A stretch of DNA of 64,000 nt from DASXUX01 sp036504595. GTDB lineage: Bacteria > Planctomycetota > SZUA-567 > H5-PLA8. The notes below the pieces were generated by a model, which made no database searches, was not told the origin of the DNA, and worked only from the letters and a program-made list of their open reading frames with translations. Shown here piece by piece: positions 19,301 to 26,608 of the stretch; the stretch's first letter is position 1, and the number at the start of each line of letters is the position of its first letter. A program made the translations under genes and the position numbers. The stretch is from positions 540,572 to 604,571 of the forward strand of contig DASXUX010000095.1 in NCBI GenBank assembly GCA_036504595.1, read 5' to 3'.

Positions 19301-19858
19301 TACGAGACGCGCTCCGGGAAACTGGAGGCTTTGGGCGAGCTGTTGCAGCAGTGCCGCGAAGGCGGGCATCGCGCGCTGATCTTTTGCCAGCAGACCAGCA
19401 TGCTGGACCTGCTGGGTCATTATCTGAGCGCGCAGCGGATGAAGTACCTGCGGCTGGATGGCGAAACGCCGCCCATGAACCGTCAGGCGCTCGTCGATCG
19501 CTTCAACAAAGAAACTGACATTGACGCGTTTCTGATTTCAACGCGCGCCGGTGGAGCAGGGCTGAATCTGACGGGCGCAGATACCGTGATTTTCTACGAT
19601 CACGACTGGAATCCGGCGAACGATCAGCAGGCGCAAGATCGCGCTTATCGTATCGGCCAGCTAAAAACGGTGAACGTCTACCGCCTGATCTGCAAAGGCA
19701 CGCTGGAAGAGAAAATCCTCCGACGGCAGGCACTCAAGCGAATGCTGGCTGATTCGATCGTGCAGTGCGACGGCGCGGGGTTGAAGGCGCTGACCCGCGA
19801 GGAACTGCTGGGCTTGTTTACGTTGACCGTCGAAGAGCCGGAGAATGCTGGTCATTAG
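16394..19858 (+). CDS. SNF2/Rad54-family DEAD-like helicase
   Basis: A protein of about 1,154 residues with a SWI2/SNF2 ATPase at its C-terminal half. The N-terminal half is a long acidic region typical of bacterial SNF2 proteins. Walker A DDMGLGKTAQT lies near residue 680, the DEAH box (ILDEAHFIKN) near 778 and motif III LTGTPIQNRLSELWSL shortly after. The helicase C domain carries RLDGETP, STRAGGAGLNL and the arginine-finger block DRAYRIGQ at about 1020-1090. It probably remodels protein-DNA or RNA polymerase complexes. The ATG at 16394 is chosen because translation upstream of it has no family likeness, but its ribosome-binding site is weak. The last codons GGTCATTAG overlap a word repeat. 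Confidence 0.9.
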   Translation: MTSVSAEINAPSILRSTTPKTQRGLKLQISLQHALPWPAFKVAVRCWADGSRIPFGELRFQNGSLIWNGRGIPVDAVDALLVRTLQQMPALPAESGTTAAFPDQRLIGTRDFAPVLALLRQASSACDVSEDGRVSQVEVLATPAQPILEIVQVPQASPTEAVPRIIARAHFRCPESDENLGQPALRSTAYWTFSRHISPPPDLPDDSVLKGIFEAAGQTSHTFCGHEALDLVRRAQAAGRKGLPLRLDERLRALKLSDQTLRSRVRVMQNTSGEIVVRQELLTPDGQVVDSSSLIEKTSAKSEEPGDKEQKAASREPRFLTVSGRTYRVPDSVAAFRLQPERRLNGDDAADFVSDELPKLKAEGAAIDSAVESLRVCRALKPTLSVTPDEGNPEAVQAQWCFEAFEADPHGQTTTNDGRPCHTEIAPLEILAAAAKGQRYLRHGDVFVRVDRHAVSVCRKQLENVQALADTGGHAQGEQVAELLSWAKKAASDVHTPWNVYVAEAVEGAHKVKDAPAAVNIRLDTEEEEGEPWFTLNATFDHDGEQLTEDELRKLVQQGRKWFRKGNAWIKVDAQALEKFEHGVRESGMHQQFRSRARQFYYRFKPAARELVTDIFSIAGTIEHTQRYKKFQDQLRGFESIEQLPTPAGMALTLRSYQQRGFEWLAFLAHYGLNGVLADDMGLGKTAQTLAAIARMKETSGQGPALIVTPTSLLENWRNESAKFTPGLRVLIYRGSPSRRDRLRQELAGYDIVLGTYATVRNDASLLRMIEWRYVILDEAHFIKNSAAATTKAVKTIPAKHRLALTGTPIQNRLSELWSLFDFLMPGFLGRQTRFLEGYEEPIARMQSGRSETRDEETEGQEALGHLRERIRPFVLRRLKTDVASELPPKIENDVFCSLSPEQVALYRSFGESAEAKQAVSEVVAKGVDGACTAILAALTALRKICNHPDLMCLPKNSGRQRIAEPLPGYETRSGKLEALGELLQQCREGGHRALIFCQQTSMLDLLGHYLSAQRMKYLRLDGETPPMNRQALVDRFNKETDIDAFLISTRAGGAGLNLTGADTVIFYDHDWNPANDQQAQDRAYRIGQLKTVNVYRLICKGTLEEKILRRQALKRMLADSIVQCDGAGLKALTREELLGLFTLTVEEPENAGH

Positions 19859-19932
19859 TCAGGGGGCATTGGTCCTCACCCAATGGGTCCGCCCCATTGA
19901 CAAAGACCGGACGACCAATGACAAATGACAGG
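19849..19932 (+). repeat. GGTCATTAGTCA / CCAATGACAAATGAC word repeats
   Basis: Words GGTCATTAGTCAG and GCATTGGTC at the left are answered by ACCAATGACAAATGACA at the right, and CCAATGGG pairs with CCCCATTG in the middle. The left word supplies the TAG stop of the SNF2 gene and the right words abut the start of the next gene. In style they resemble the heptameric STRR repeats of cyanobacteria. Confidence 0.75.
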
Positions 19933-20604
19933 ATGCTGACGCGCTGTCCCAATCCAAACTGCAAGTTCGAATTCGATATCCCCGCCGATCGCGAAGGCAA
20001 GAACGGGCCCTGCCCGAGCTGCGGACAGGTCATCACGTATCGCTCTCTGGCGGTGCTTCGTGAGATCGAGCGCCAGCACGAGCGGCTAAAATCAAAAGCG
20101 CCTGGAGCGCCGATGATTTCACCCGGTCCCGTGGCGCTGCGCGGATTGCTCGAAGACGTGCGAAGTCTCTGGAACGTCGGCTCGATCTTCAGGACAGCCG
20201 ACGGCGCGGGCTTTTCGGCGTTGTACTTGTGCGGCATCACCGGCTGCCCGCCGCATAAATCAATCGCCAAGACCAGCCTGGGCGCGGAGGAACACGTTGC
20301 GTGGTCTCACCATACCAGTGCGCTGGAAATCCTGCCGGAGCTTTCGGCCAGTGGCGTGCAGATCGTCGCCCTTGAGACCGGGCCGGGAAGTATTCCGCTG
20401 CGGGACGCGCTGGGTGGCGGAATGCTGCATACGCCGCTGTGCCTCATGGTCGGCAACGAAGTCGCGGGTTTGTCGGCAGAAGCATCCCAGAGGGCAGACC
20501 TGATCTGCCATCTTCCCATGCGAGGCATCAAGTCTTCGTTAAATGTTGCAGTCGCCTTCGGGATCGCGGCATACGCGATCGGCGAACAGAGACAGGAGTC
20601 TTGA
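19933..20604 (+). CDS. SpoU/TrmH-family RNA 2'-O-methyltransferase with N-terminal zinc ribbon
   Basis: A 223-residue SPOUT methyltransferase predicted to methylate a ribose 2'-OH in tRNA or rRNA using SAM. The three SpoU motifs are visible: VRSLWNVGSIFRTADGAG (N and R of motif 1), LCLMVGNEVAGLS (motif 2) and LPMRGIKSSLNVAVAFGI (motif 3, knot). The N-terminus adds a zinc-ribbon-like segment with C5-x4-C10 and C27-x2-C30, which is unusual for this family and might aid RNA binding. The ATG at 19933 is favoured because codons before it (MTNDR) come from the word repeat; an in-frame ATG at 19918 exists. It ends 4 bp from the convergent neighbour. Confidence 0.87.
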   Translation: MLTRCPNPNCKFEFDIPADREGKNGPCPSCGQVITYRSLAVLREIERQHERLKSKAPGAPMISPGPVALRGLLEDVRSLWNVGSIFRTADGAGFSALYLCGITGCPPHKSIAKTSLGAEEHVAWSHHTSALEILPELSASGVQIVALETGPGSIPLRDALGGGMLHTPLCLMVGNEVAGLSAEASQRADLICHLPMRGIKSSLNVAVAFGIAAYAIGEQRQES

Positions 20605-20608
20605 GTTC

Positions 20609-21322
20609 TCAGCGGCCCTGGGTTGACTTCTGCTTGATGGCGCGTGCGGCCGAATCGCAGAGTTGGAATGCGGGGCCGTTTCTTTCGCGCAGCGCGTCAG
20701 TCGTGGTGGGGAAGCGGATTCTGGCAGCCTTTACGCTGTTGTCCATCTCCACGGCATAATCAATGCCGGGAGCGAACTTGGCGAATCTCAGGATTTCCGA
20801 GAATACGTTGTTCGCCTGCTGATAGGTGGCACTGCGAAGATCCCTGTTCGCGTCCTGAATGAATTCTTCGCGGGCGGCCTCCAGGAAATCCATCAGCATT
20901 TCAAAACACTGTTGGGTGGTGCGCTCTTTCTGGTAATCCGTTGCGAAGGTGATTTCGCGCTTTAGAGCCATATCGCAACCGCGCGCGTACGTGCCTCGCT
21001 CTTGTTTCATCTTCTCGACCTTGAAGAGTTCACGCACCCGGGCAACGTTATCGAGGTAGGCGCGGAACATCTGCTTGACGGTTTGATTCGGAGGACCGTC
21101 AACCTTCATGATTGCGCTAGAGAACACCGTATTCAAATCGGTGCAGGTCTGAGAAAGCACCGTCTTCTGATTAGGCAGCGGGAACTTGTCCCATGCCGCG
21201 GCCAAGTCATCGCCGAACTTCCTGACGAGGGTGCGGGTGTTGACCACCTTTTCACCGGCTTGCAGCGCCGAGATGACCAAAGTCAATACGACCACGAGAA
21301 GAAGCCGAGAGTTGTTGCGCAT
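20609..21322 (-). CDS. Secreted hypothetical protein, mostly alpha-helical
   Basis: A 237-residue exported protein. The start at MRNNSRLLLVVV is fixed by a very good AGGAGG eight bases upstream and by the signal peptide that follows (cleavage probably after LQA, about residue 20). The mature part is rich in charged helices (LNTVFSSAIMKVD, FEMLMDFLEAAREEF, TYQQANNVFSEILRF) with three cysteines and no recognised domain. It converges on the SpoU methyltransferase gene. No function can be assigned. Confidence 0.7.
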   Translation of the reverse strand: MRNNSRLLLVVVLTLVISALQAGEKVVNTRTLVRKFGDDLAAAWDKFPLPNQKTVLSQTCTDLNTVFSSAIMKVDGPPNQTVKQMFRAYLDNVARVRELFKVEKMKQERGTYARGCDMALKREITFATDYQKERTTQQCFEMLMDFLEAAREEFIQDANRDLRSATYQQANNVFSEILRFAKFAPGIDYAVEMDNSVKAARIRFPTTTDALRERNGPAFQLCDSAARAIKQKSTQGR

Positions 21323-21519
21323 GGAAAGATCCTCCTTGAGCGCCACACAGTGTACGTGATCGGGCCGGAAGGCACAAGCCCTGCACATAATACGCGAAAG
21401 CCCAAAGGTTATTCAATCGCCTGCGATTACGTCACCGGCATGCGCCGCATATGGGAGTCTTAAAACAACACGGACCGGCATTCGCTGCCGGTCCGCAGAC
21501 TGATTGGAAGGATGCAGTC

Positions 21520-22167
21520 TTACAACGCGCGGTTAAGGATGCGTTCGACTTCCAGCTTGATTGCATCCGCCGTCGAGGGCCGCTTTACGAACCCTTGCGC
21601 CGACAATTCCAACGCGCGCTCCGCATCGGTTTCGGCCAAGTCTGAGCTCGCCATCAACAGAATCGGCACGTTTCGCAACGCCTTCGTCCCGCGAATCTTG
21701 GCGGCCAGCTTCCACGGGTCGATCTCGCGGGCGGAGCAGTTGATGATGAACATGGCCGGATGATGATCGAGCGACTTAAGCAGAGCGTCGGCATAGTTGC
21801 TGGTCGTGATGGGCTGGTGACCGAGTTCTTCGACAACCTGTACGACATCGGACATCGCGTCGTCCGTGCCCACGGTAATCAACACGCGCCGCCGCCCGAC
21901 TTCATGGCGAGCGCGCCAGAAGGACTCGAAGTCTGCAACCTTGACCTTCCAGTAGCCGTTGGCCAGCTTCACGGCCGGAAGGCGGCGCTGGTAGATCCAC
22001 TGCTTTACGGCTTCCCCAGTTACGTTGAGGATTTTGCCGATGTCATTCGGAGACAAAAAGCGGTCAGCTCCAGTGGGCACCCCAGGAAGCGATACACCAT
22101 ATGCTGCCGCTTGCTCGGCGATCAGTTCTGGAGCACTCTCCCGACGTTTGCGACGCTTCTTCACCAT
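21520..22167 (-). CDS. HTH (excisionase/MerR-like) protein with C-terminal pseudo-receiver domain
   Basis: A 215-residue protein. Residues about 37-75 form a helix-turn-helix of the excisionase/MerR type (FLSPNDIGKILNVTGEAVKQ, then a WI(Y)QRRLPAVKL wing). Residues about 95-213 look like a CheY-type receiver (RRRVLITVGTDDAMSDVV start, NVPILLMASS, GFVKRPS end). The position of the usual phosphoacceptor Asp in the third strand reads FIINCSARE, without aspartate, while the conserved lysine is kept, so phosphorylation is unlikely. ATG at 22167 follows a GGGAGGGG ribosome-binding region; an in-frame TTG lies two codons upstream. It is probably a DNA-binding regulator that senses through protein contacts. 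Confidence 0.7.
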   Translation of the reverse strand: MVKKRRKRRESAPELIAEQAAAYGVSLPGVPTGADRFLSPNDIGKILNVTGEAVKQWIYQRRLPAVKLANGYWKVKVADFESFWRARHEVGRRRVLITVGTDDAMSDVVQVVEELGHQPITTSNYADALLKSLDHHPAMFIINCSAREIDPWKLAAKIRGTKALRNVPILLMASSDLAETDAERALELSAQGFVKRPSTADAIKLEVERILNRAL

Positions 22168-22566
22168 AGCCAATACCCCTCCCAGGAGACTCGAATTTAC
22201 GCCTTTCCTCTAACCGTGCACGTGAGCACTGTCAAATCCAGAATTGACGTAAACCCTCGCAGCTCAAAAACTTACAACCACTTGACCTGAACATCCAAAA
22301 GCGCGCAACGAATCATGCCTCCAGATGTCCTACGTAATTGACAGCAGTAGCACCTCGTTTGCCAAAGGCGCGTTGCAGATTACCTTTTTGATGCCGTGCA
22401 ATGCTGACAATTACTTTATGTTTCGTGCTTACATGAATATTCTATTTGCTGATTATACAACATATCTGCGCGCTCCGCCAATTTGCCAGATTCTCTTTGT
22501 GTATGGCGCGGCAAATCGCACAGGACTATCATCAGAATCCAGGTCGCAGTTCGCACACGGAGGATT
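22168..22566. other. AT-richer intergenic region between divergent genes
   Basis: About 400 bp between divergently transcribed genes. The stretch 22330-22500 is visibly lower in GC than its surroundings (for example TTACTTTATGTTTCGTGC and GATTATACAACATATC). An 88-codon open frame at 22325-22591 overlaps the aminotransferase start, has no ribosome-binding site and no recognisable features, so no gene is called. Promoters for both flanking genes are expected here. Confidence 0.5.
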
Positions 22567-23469
22567 ATGCACGCAACGTTGTTCAGCCTGAACGGCCGCA
22601 TCGTTCCGCAATCTGAAGCCGTAGTACCGGTGACTGATCGTGGATTGCTCTACGGTGACGGCTTGTTCGAAACGATGCACGCCTACGGCGGCAAGATCTT
22701 CCGGCTGCCTGCACACGTGCAGCGCCTCCGCAACGGAATGCAGCACCTTTTTTTTGAACAGCAGCCATCCAGCAAGCTGCTGGTGAAGTGGCTGCAACAA
22801 GCGGTCTCGACAGTCGCTTTCCCCGAAGGCAACGTGCGACTCACGGTCACGCGTGGCAGCAACGCCCGAGGGCCGGCCCTCAGTCCCGACCTGAAGCCGA
22901 CGGTCATCATTACTGTGACGGAACATCTTCGCGATGGCGATCCGCGCACCAAGATGGGCGTCCGCGCGGTCGTGGCCGACTTCCGGCGCCAGGAAAGTTC
23001 GGTGCTCAGCGGGCTGAAGACGCTCAATTATCTCGAACAGATCCTGGCGCGGCGCGAAGCTCAACTGCTCGGCGCGGATGAAGCGCTTCTCCTTAACAAC
23101 GCGGGCCTGCTGTGCGAAGGCTCCGCGTCCAACATTTCGCTGGTTCGATGCAACGGCGACAGCGACGACGTTTGTCTATGCATCCCCGATCCAAAACGCG
23201 CTGGAGCGCTGCCGGGCATCGCACAAATCACCGCAATGGATGCCGCGCGCAATCTGGGGATACCGGTTTGCGAGACGTGCTTGAGCCCATGGGACTTGAC
23301 GCGATCGCAGGAGGCATTTCTCTCTGGATCTATGCGAGAAATCTCACCCTTGATACAGGTGGGAGACACGCCGGTCGGTGACGGCAAGCCCGGACCGGTC
23401 ACGCGCCGCATCATCGCCGAATACCGGCGTATCGTCGAACGCGAGTGCGCGCCGTTCAAATACGCCTGA
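22567..23469 (+). CDS. Class IV PLP-dependent aminotransferase (BCAT or aminodeoxychorismate lyase type)
   Basis: A 300-residue fold-type IV PLP enzyme. The N-terminal block VPVTDRGLLYGDGLFETM, the PLP lysine in SGLKTLNYLEQ (K151) and the phosphate-binding block LLCEGSASNISLV are all present, as is the late FLSGSMREISPL segment. The family includes branched-chain amino acid aminotransferase (IlvE), 4-amino-4-deoxychorismate lyase (PabC) and D-amino acid aminotransferase, and sequence alone does not separate them here. Start at MHATLFSLNGR is supported by GGAGG just upstream. Cytoplasmic, monocistronic in appearance. Confidence 0.88.
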   Translation: MHATLFSLNGRIVPQSEAVVPVTDRGLLYGDGLFETMHAYGGKIFRLPAHVQRLRNGMQHLFFEQQPSSKLLVKWLQQAVSTVAFPEGNVRLTVTRGSNARGPALSPDLKPTVIITVTEHLRDGDPRTKMGVRAVVADFRRQESSVLSGLKTLNYLEQILARREAQLLGADEALLLNNAGLLCEGSASNISLVRCNGDSDDVCLCIPDPKRAGALPGIAQITAMDAARNLGIPVCETCLSPWDLTRSQEAFLSGSMREISPLIQVGDTPVGDGKPGPVTRRIIAEYRRIVERECAPFKYA

Positions 23470-23521
23470 CGCAATCCTCCCGGATCGCGCCACAGAAAGT
23501 GCACAATCCGGAAGAGTTGCG

Positions 23522-24043
23522 TTACTTGCCGCCTAAATCCTTGAGCGCCTCCGCCGGATGGGTCGCAGCCGTTACCTTGAGATACGAACGCTCGATCGTT
23601 CCATCTTTACTGATGACGACGGTTTGCCGCGAGCCAGGCGCCAGGCCCACTGCGGTCGCAAGCTCACCCTTTGGGTCCGAGAGAAGATGAAATGGCAGGG
23701 AGTTCTTTTCTTTGAACTTGGTCAAAGCATCGGGCGTATCGCGCGACGCGCCGAGCAGCATGTAGCCTTTCTCGGCGAAAGCCTTGGCTTCATCACGGAA
23801 GCCGCAGGATTCGGCCGTTCACCCTGGCGTCCCGGCTTTGGGGAAGAAGAATAGCACGACGCCGCTCTTGCCTTTAAAGGACGAAAGCTTGACGGGATTG
23901 CCGCTTTCGTCCACCACGCCTACGTCGGGAACGGGACTGCCAATCTTTGGACCTTGCACCTTCTCCTCCTCCGCGCGAGAAACGACGCAGAACGGGAAAC
24001 CAAGGACGACAGCAGCGACCACTAGAAGCTTTAATGAGAACAT
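23522..24043 (-). CDS. Selenocysteine-containing secreted peroxiredoxin (Bcp/PrxQ type)
   Basis: Read through an in-frame TGA at 23819-23821, this gene encodes a 173-residue peroxiredoxin of the Bcp/PrxQ group that would reduce peroxides. Residues 1-24 are a signal peptide (LLVVAAVVLGFPFCVVSRA), so it acts outside the cytoplasm. The block VVLFFFPKAGTPG is followed by the TGA (residue 75), then TAESCGFRDEA. In Bcp proteins this is PGCTxE(A)C, so TGA replaces the peroxidatic Cys, and the resolving Cys is kept at +5 (C80). The C-terminal half (MLLGASRDTPDAL, FHLLSDPKGE, TVVISKDGTIE) is intact to a TAA. A SECIS-like hairpin follows the TGA. ATG with GGGAGG upstream. It lies 20 bp after a hypothetical gene, probably in one operon. 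Confidence 0.88.
23786..23803 (-). promoter_or_regulatory. Putative bacterial SECIS element of the peroxiredoxin mRNA
   Basis: On the coding strand, 15 nt after the TGA, GGCTTC-CGTGAT-GAAGCC forms a perfect 6-bp stem with a 6-nt loop. The loop begins 21 nt after the TGA and has G at its second position. This fits the general bacterial SECIS description of a short stem, a G among the first two loop bases and a loop about 16-37 nt from the UGA. Confidence 0.72.
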
Positions 24044-24063
24044 TGGACCTCCCAATTTGGGGG

Positions 24064-24699
24064 TCAAGCCTCGTCGGCGGGTGAAGGCAGGCGCTCAAGA
24101 AACCGCACTACAATTCCGCGGTTCCTCGCCAATATGGTCACGCGGACACGTCTGCGGCGCCCGCCCGATGAGACCGTCACGACTCTGTTTCGCTGCTCTT
24201 CCGGCCAGTTCAGCACACGCCGAAGATAAGCGGCGAACGCAACCGTCAACCCCACCGGAAGATGTCCAACATACTCGGGCGTATTCCGCTCTTTGACCTT
24301 CTTGCCATTGGCGTGCTCACAAAGCACGCCGCAGTGCTCGGCCTTTGGCGCTGGGTTGTGTGGTTCGAGATGCCGCAGGCTCAGCACCAATCGTTCGCCC
24401 GCTCGCTCCGCGCGCAATTCCGCGGGATAAGTGCGCAGCGGCAATGCGAAAATCAGCGGGGCGAGAGCTTCGGCAATGCGCGAGCGCTCCGTTTCGCTGA
24501 GTTCGGATACGACGCGGTTGAGCCGCTCGCCAGCCCCATTGGCCGCTTCAGACAGTCGCCCGCAGACCGAATCCAAACCGTCGCCCAAACCCCAAGGGCG
24601 CTCCAGGTCGCTGAGCGGCCGCGCGTGCAGATACGCGTTCAGGTAGCGGACCAAGAGGTCAGGACCGGGCACCGACCCGGGTGCTTTCCGCGCATTCAT
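24064..24699 (-). CDS. Hypothetical protein upstream of the selenoprotein peroxiredoxin
   Basis: A 211-residue cytoplasmic-looking protein without signal peptide or transmembrane segment. It is rich in Arg/Glu/Leu, with a helical middle part (GERLNRVVSELSETERSRI) and a basic C-terminus (VSSGGRRRRVRVTILARN). I do not recognise a family. Its stop lies 20 bp before the ATG of the peroxiredoxin on the same strand, so the two are probably co-transcribed. The ATG at 24699 lacks an obvious ribosome-binding site. Confidence 0.6.
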   Translation of the reverse strand: MNARKAPGSVPGPDLLVRYLNAYLHARPLSDLERPWGLGDGLDSVCGRLSEAANGAGERLNRVVSELSETERSRIAEALAPLIFALPLRTYPAELRAERAGERLVLSLRHLEPHNPAPKAEHCGVLCEHANGKKVKERNTPEYVGHLPVGLTVAFAAYLRRVLNWPEEQRNRVVTVSSGGRRRRVRVTILARNRGIVVRFLERLPSPADEA

Positions 24700-24855
24700 A
24701 CTTCTGGTGTAAGCGAGCGCAGGACCGGGAGCAATAGTTTTCGGTGCGCCACAAAAATTAACTTGTCACTGGGACGAAGCGCGTTCTTGGCGATTGAGTT
24801 CGGGCAAGACGTCTGTCGGCAGAATCATGGCAGACGCATCAGGCCACGCCGGCCA

Positions 24856-24877
24856 TAGAAGCACGTTTCTGCTTCTA
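24856..24877. other. Hairpin in the gap between the hypothetical gene and arsR
   Basis: TAGAAGCA-CGTTTC-TGCTTCTA is a perfect 8-bp stem with a 6-nt loop, downstream of the minus-strand ArsR gene. No T-run follows on either strand, so termination is only a possibility. Confidence 0.45.
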
Positions 24878-24973
24878 CGGCTTGTGCCGGCAGACAAGAT
24901 CGTTATCGCACATGATTTGTTTCTGGCGGCACTTGGCTAAGAAGCCAATCGTTACAGCCAAGGGACTTCAGTG

Positions 24974-25294
24974 TTAACGAAGGGTCGCCATCTGCGCTTC
25001 GATGTTGACTTTCAGCACCGCCTCGACGCACTCCATGAACTTCTGCACGCACGGAACGCGCAGGCGGTAAAAGACCTGCGAGCCGCGTTTTGTGCTCAGC
25101 ACCAGTCCCACGTTTTGCAGCATGGACAGGTGCTTGGACACGGTGGACATATCGGCGCCGACGAGCGCGGTCAATTCACAGACGCACCGCTCGCCCTTGG
25201 AAAGCTCTTCCAGCATGGCCAAGCGGGAGGGGTGAGCCATTGCCTTCAAAATTCGTGCACGAGCGTCCATCCGGATCTGCACTGCGGTTTGCAT
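24974..25294 (-). CDS. ArsR/SmtB-family metal(loid)-responsive repressor
   Basis: A 106-residue winged-helix repressor. The block GERCVCELTALVGADMSTVSKHLSML contains the recognition helix and a CVC motif (C37, C39) equivalent to the ELCVCDL arsenite-binding site of ArsR, so As(III), Sb(III) or a similar ligand is plausible. The start at MQTAVQIRM follows AAGGAG at 10 nt spacing; a longer in-frame reading lacks support. The upstream AT-rich segment (25310-25340) contains TATAAC and TTGCAT boxes on the minus strand and could hold its operator. The regulated genes are unknown; an ArsM-like gene lies 5 kb away. Confidence 0.87.
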   Translation of the reverse strand: MQTAVQIRMDARARILKAMAHPSRLAMLEELSKGERCVCELTALVGADMSTVSKHLSMLQNVGLVLSTKRGSQVFYRLRVPCVQKFMECVEAVLKVNIEAQMATLR

Positions 25295-25398
25295 GGTTTT
25301 TGGTCTCCTTGTTGATTTGTTATATTGTGAATTTGTGAAATGCAACCTGAAAATAGGGATTTTCTCGTTGATTCTGCATTTTCGGCACACGTCTTGTT

Positions 25399-25941
25399 AT
25401 GACAAGTCGTTGGCAAATGGGCTCACATCACACCATTTACACAGTTGGTCACTCAACGCACACCATTAACGAATTCGCGTCTATACTGCGCGCCCACGGT
25501 ATTAAACGTTTAATCGACGTTCGAACCATACCGCGCTCGCGTCACAACCCACAGTTCAACCGCGATACGCTGGCAAGAACCCTTCGAAACCGGCGCATCA
25601 ATTATCGGCACATGGCGAATCTCGGTGGTTTGCGTCGTCCGCGGACGGATTCGCCCAATCGGGCGTGGCGAAACCTATCTTTCCGCGGCTATGCGGATTA
25701 CATGCAAACGGCTGCGTTTGAAACAGCGTTGCAGAAGCTAGTGCTTCTGTCGCGTGAGAAACCCGCGGCCATCATGTGCGCGGAAGCCGTACCTTGGCGC
25801 TGTCACCGCTCACTCATTGCCGACGCCTTGACTGTGCATGGTGTGAAAGTGCTGCATATCCACAATCGTACAATTGCCAAACCGCACAGCCTCTCGAAGA
25901 TGGCCGTCGTAAGCGGCGACCGAATCACTTATCCGGGCTGA
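25399..25941 (+). CDS. DUF488-family protein
   Basis: A 180-residue protein with the features of DUF488: an N-terminal TVGHSTHTINEFASILRAHG, LIDVRTIPRSRHNPQFN, the LGGLR block and a C-terminal CAEAVPWRCHRSLIADAL cysteine/histidine motif. The biochemical role of the family is not established; it has been associated with nucleic-acid or stress contexts. It is divergent from the ArsR gene, with about 100 bp between, so it could be an ArsR target. The start could also be the second ATG at 25417. The next gene, rubrerythrin, follows after 108 bp. Confidence 0.85.
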   Translation: MTSRWQMGSHHTIYTVGHSTHTINEFASILRAHGIKRLIDVRTIPRSRHNPQFNRDTLARTLRNRRINYRHMANLGGLRRPRTDSPNRAWRNLSFRGYADYMQTAAFETALQKLVLLSREKPAAIMCAEAVPWRCHRSLIADALTVHGVKVLHIHNRTIAKPHSLSKMAVVSGDRITYPG

Positions 25942-26049
25942 CCTCGATCCGATTTTCACCCCACTGCCTAGTTGACTGTGCCTGCCGTTGGCCTCAAGAT
26001 GGCCCGTCGCGTTCGACCACACCCACACGTTTTAGGAGGATCAGAGACG

Positions 26050-26550
26050 ATGGAGACGGAGAAAAACCTGCAGGCCGCGTTCGCTGGTGAGAGCCAGGCC
26101 AACCGCAAGTATCTGGCATTTGCCAAAAAAGCCGAAGAGGAAAAACGGCCGCAAATCGCAAAGCTGTTTCGCGCCGCTGCCGCCGCGGAGACCATTCACG
26201 CTCATTCGCACCTGCGCGTCCTCAAAGGAGTGAAGAGCACGGCGGAGAACTTGCAGGAGGCCGTTGAGGGTGAGGCTTTTGAGTTCCAGAAGATGTATCC
26301 TGAGTTCCTGGCCAAGGCCAAGGCGGAGAACAACAGGCCGGCGATGGTCTCATTCGAATACGCGATGGAAGTCGAGAAGGTCCATCATGCACTCTACAGC
26401 GAGGCCGCCCAAACCCTCGCCACCGGCAAGGATCTGCCCGCTAAAGACATTTTCGTGTGCGAAGTTTGCGGCCACACGCACGTCGGCGAAGCCCCAGACG
26501 AATGCCCTGTCTGCGGTGCAAAGAAGAGCCGTTTCAGCAAAGTGGATTGA
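26050..26550 (+). CDS. Rubrerythrin
   Basis: A 166-residue rubrerythrin: a diiron four-helix bundle plus C-terminal rubredoxin-like domain, a cytoplasmic peroxidase of anaerobes and microaerophiles. Visible diiron ligands include E14 (FAGESQANRKY), the E47-x2-H50 pair (AETIHAH) and E109-x2-H112 (VEKVHH). The rubredoxin-type [FeS4] site is C137-x2-C140 and C152-x2-C155. AGGAGG ten bases upstream fixes the ATG at 26050. Together with the peroxiredoxin, it points to a peroxide-defence neighbourhood. Confidence 0.94.
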   Translation: METEKNLQAAFAGESQANRKYLAFAKKAEEEKRPQIAKLFRAAAAAETIHAHSHLRVLKGVKSTAENLQEAVEGEAFEFQKMYPEFLAKAKAENNRPAMVSFEYAMEVEKVHHALYSEAAQTLATGKDLPAKDIFVCEVCGHTHVGEAPDECPVCGAKKSRFSKVD

Positions 26551-26607
26551 ATGTCTGGTGGTCTGGTGTTTGGTCAATTGTCCTTCACCAGACTACCAGA
26601 CCACCAC
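26551..26607. repeat. Inverted GGTGGTCTGGT word repeat
   Basis: GGTGGTCTGGTGTTTGGTC is paired with ACCAGACTACCAGACCACC across a short centre, between the convergent rubrerythrin and transketolase genes. The same word family occurs at 33491-33570 and 58021-58051. It could double as a bidirectional terminator, but there is no T-run. Confidence 0.8.
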
Positions 26608-26608
26608 G

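Noticed and set aside
22325..22591. 88-codon ORF before the aminotransferase
   Set aside because: No ribosome-binding site, no family likeness and it overlaps the well-supported aminotransferase start.
23819..24067. Short stand-alone ORF taken as a truncated peroxiredoxin, with 23522-23761 as a second gene
   Set aside because: The frame is the same on both sides of a single TGA placed at the peroxidatic Cys, both halves are well conserved, and a SECIS-like hairpin follows. A nonsense mutation would not be expected exactly there with the rest intact.
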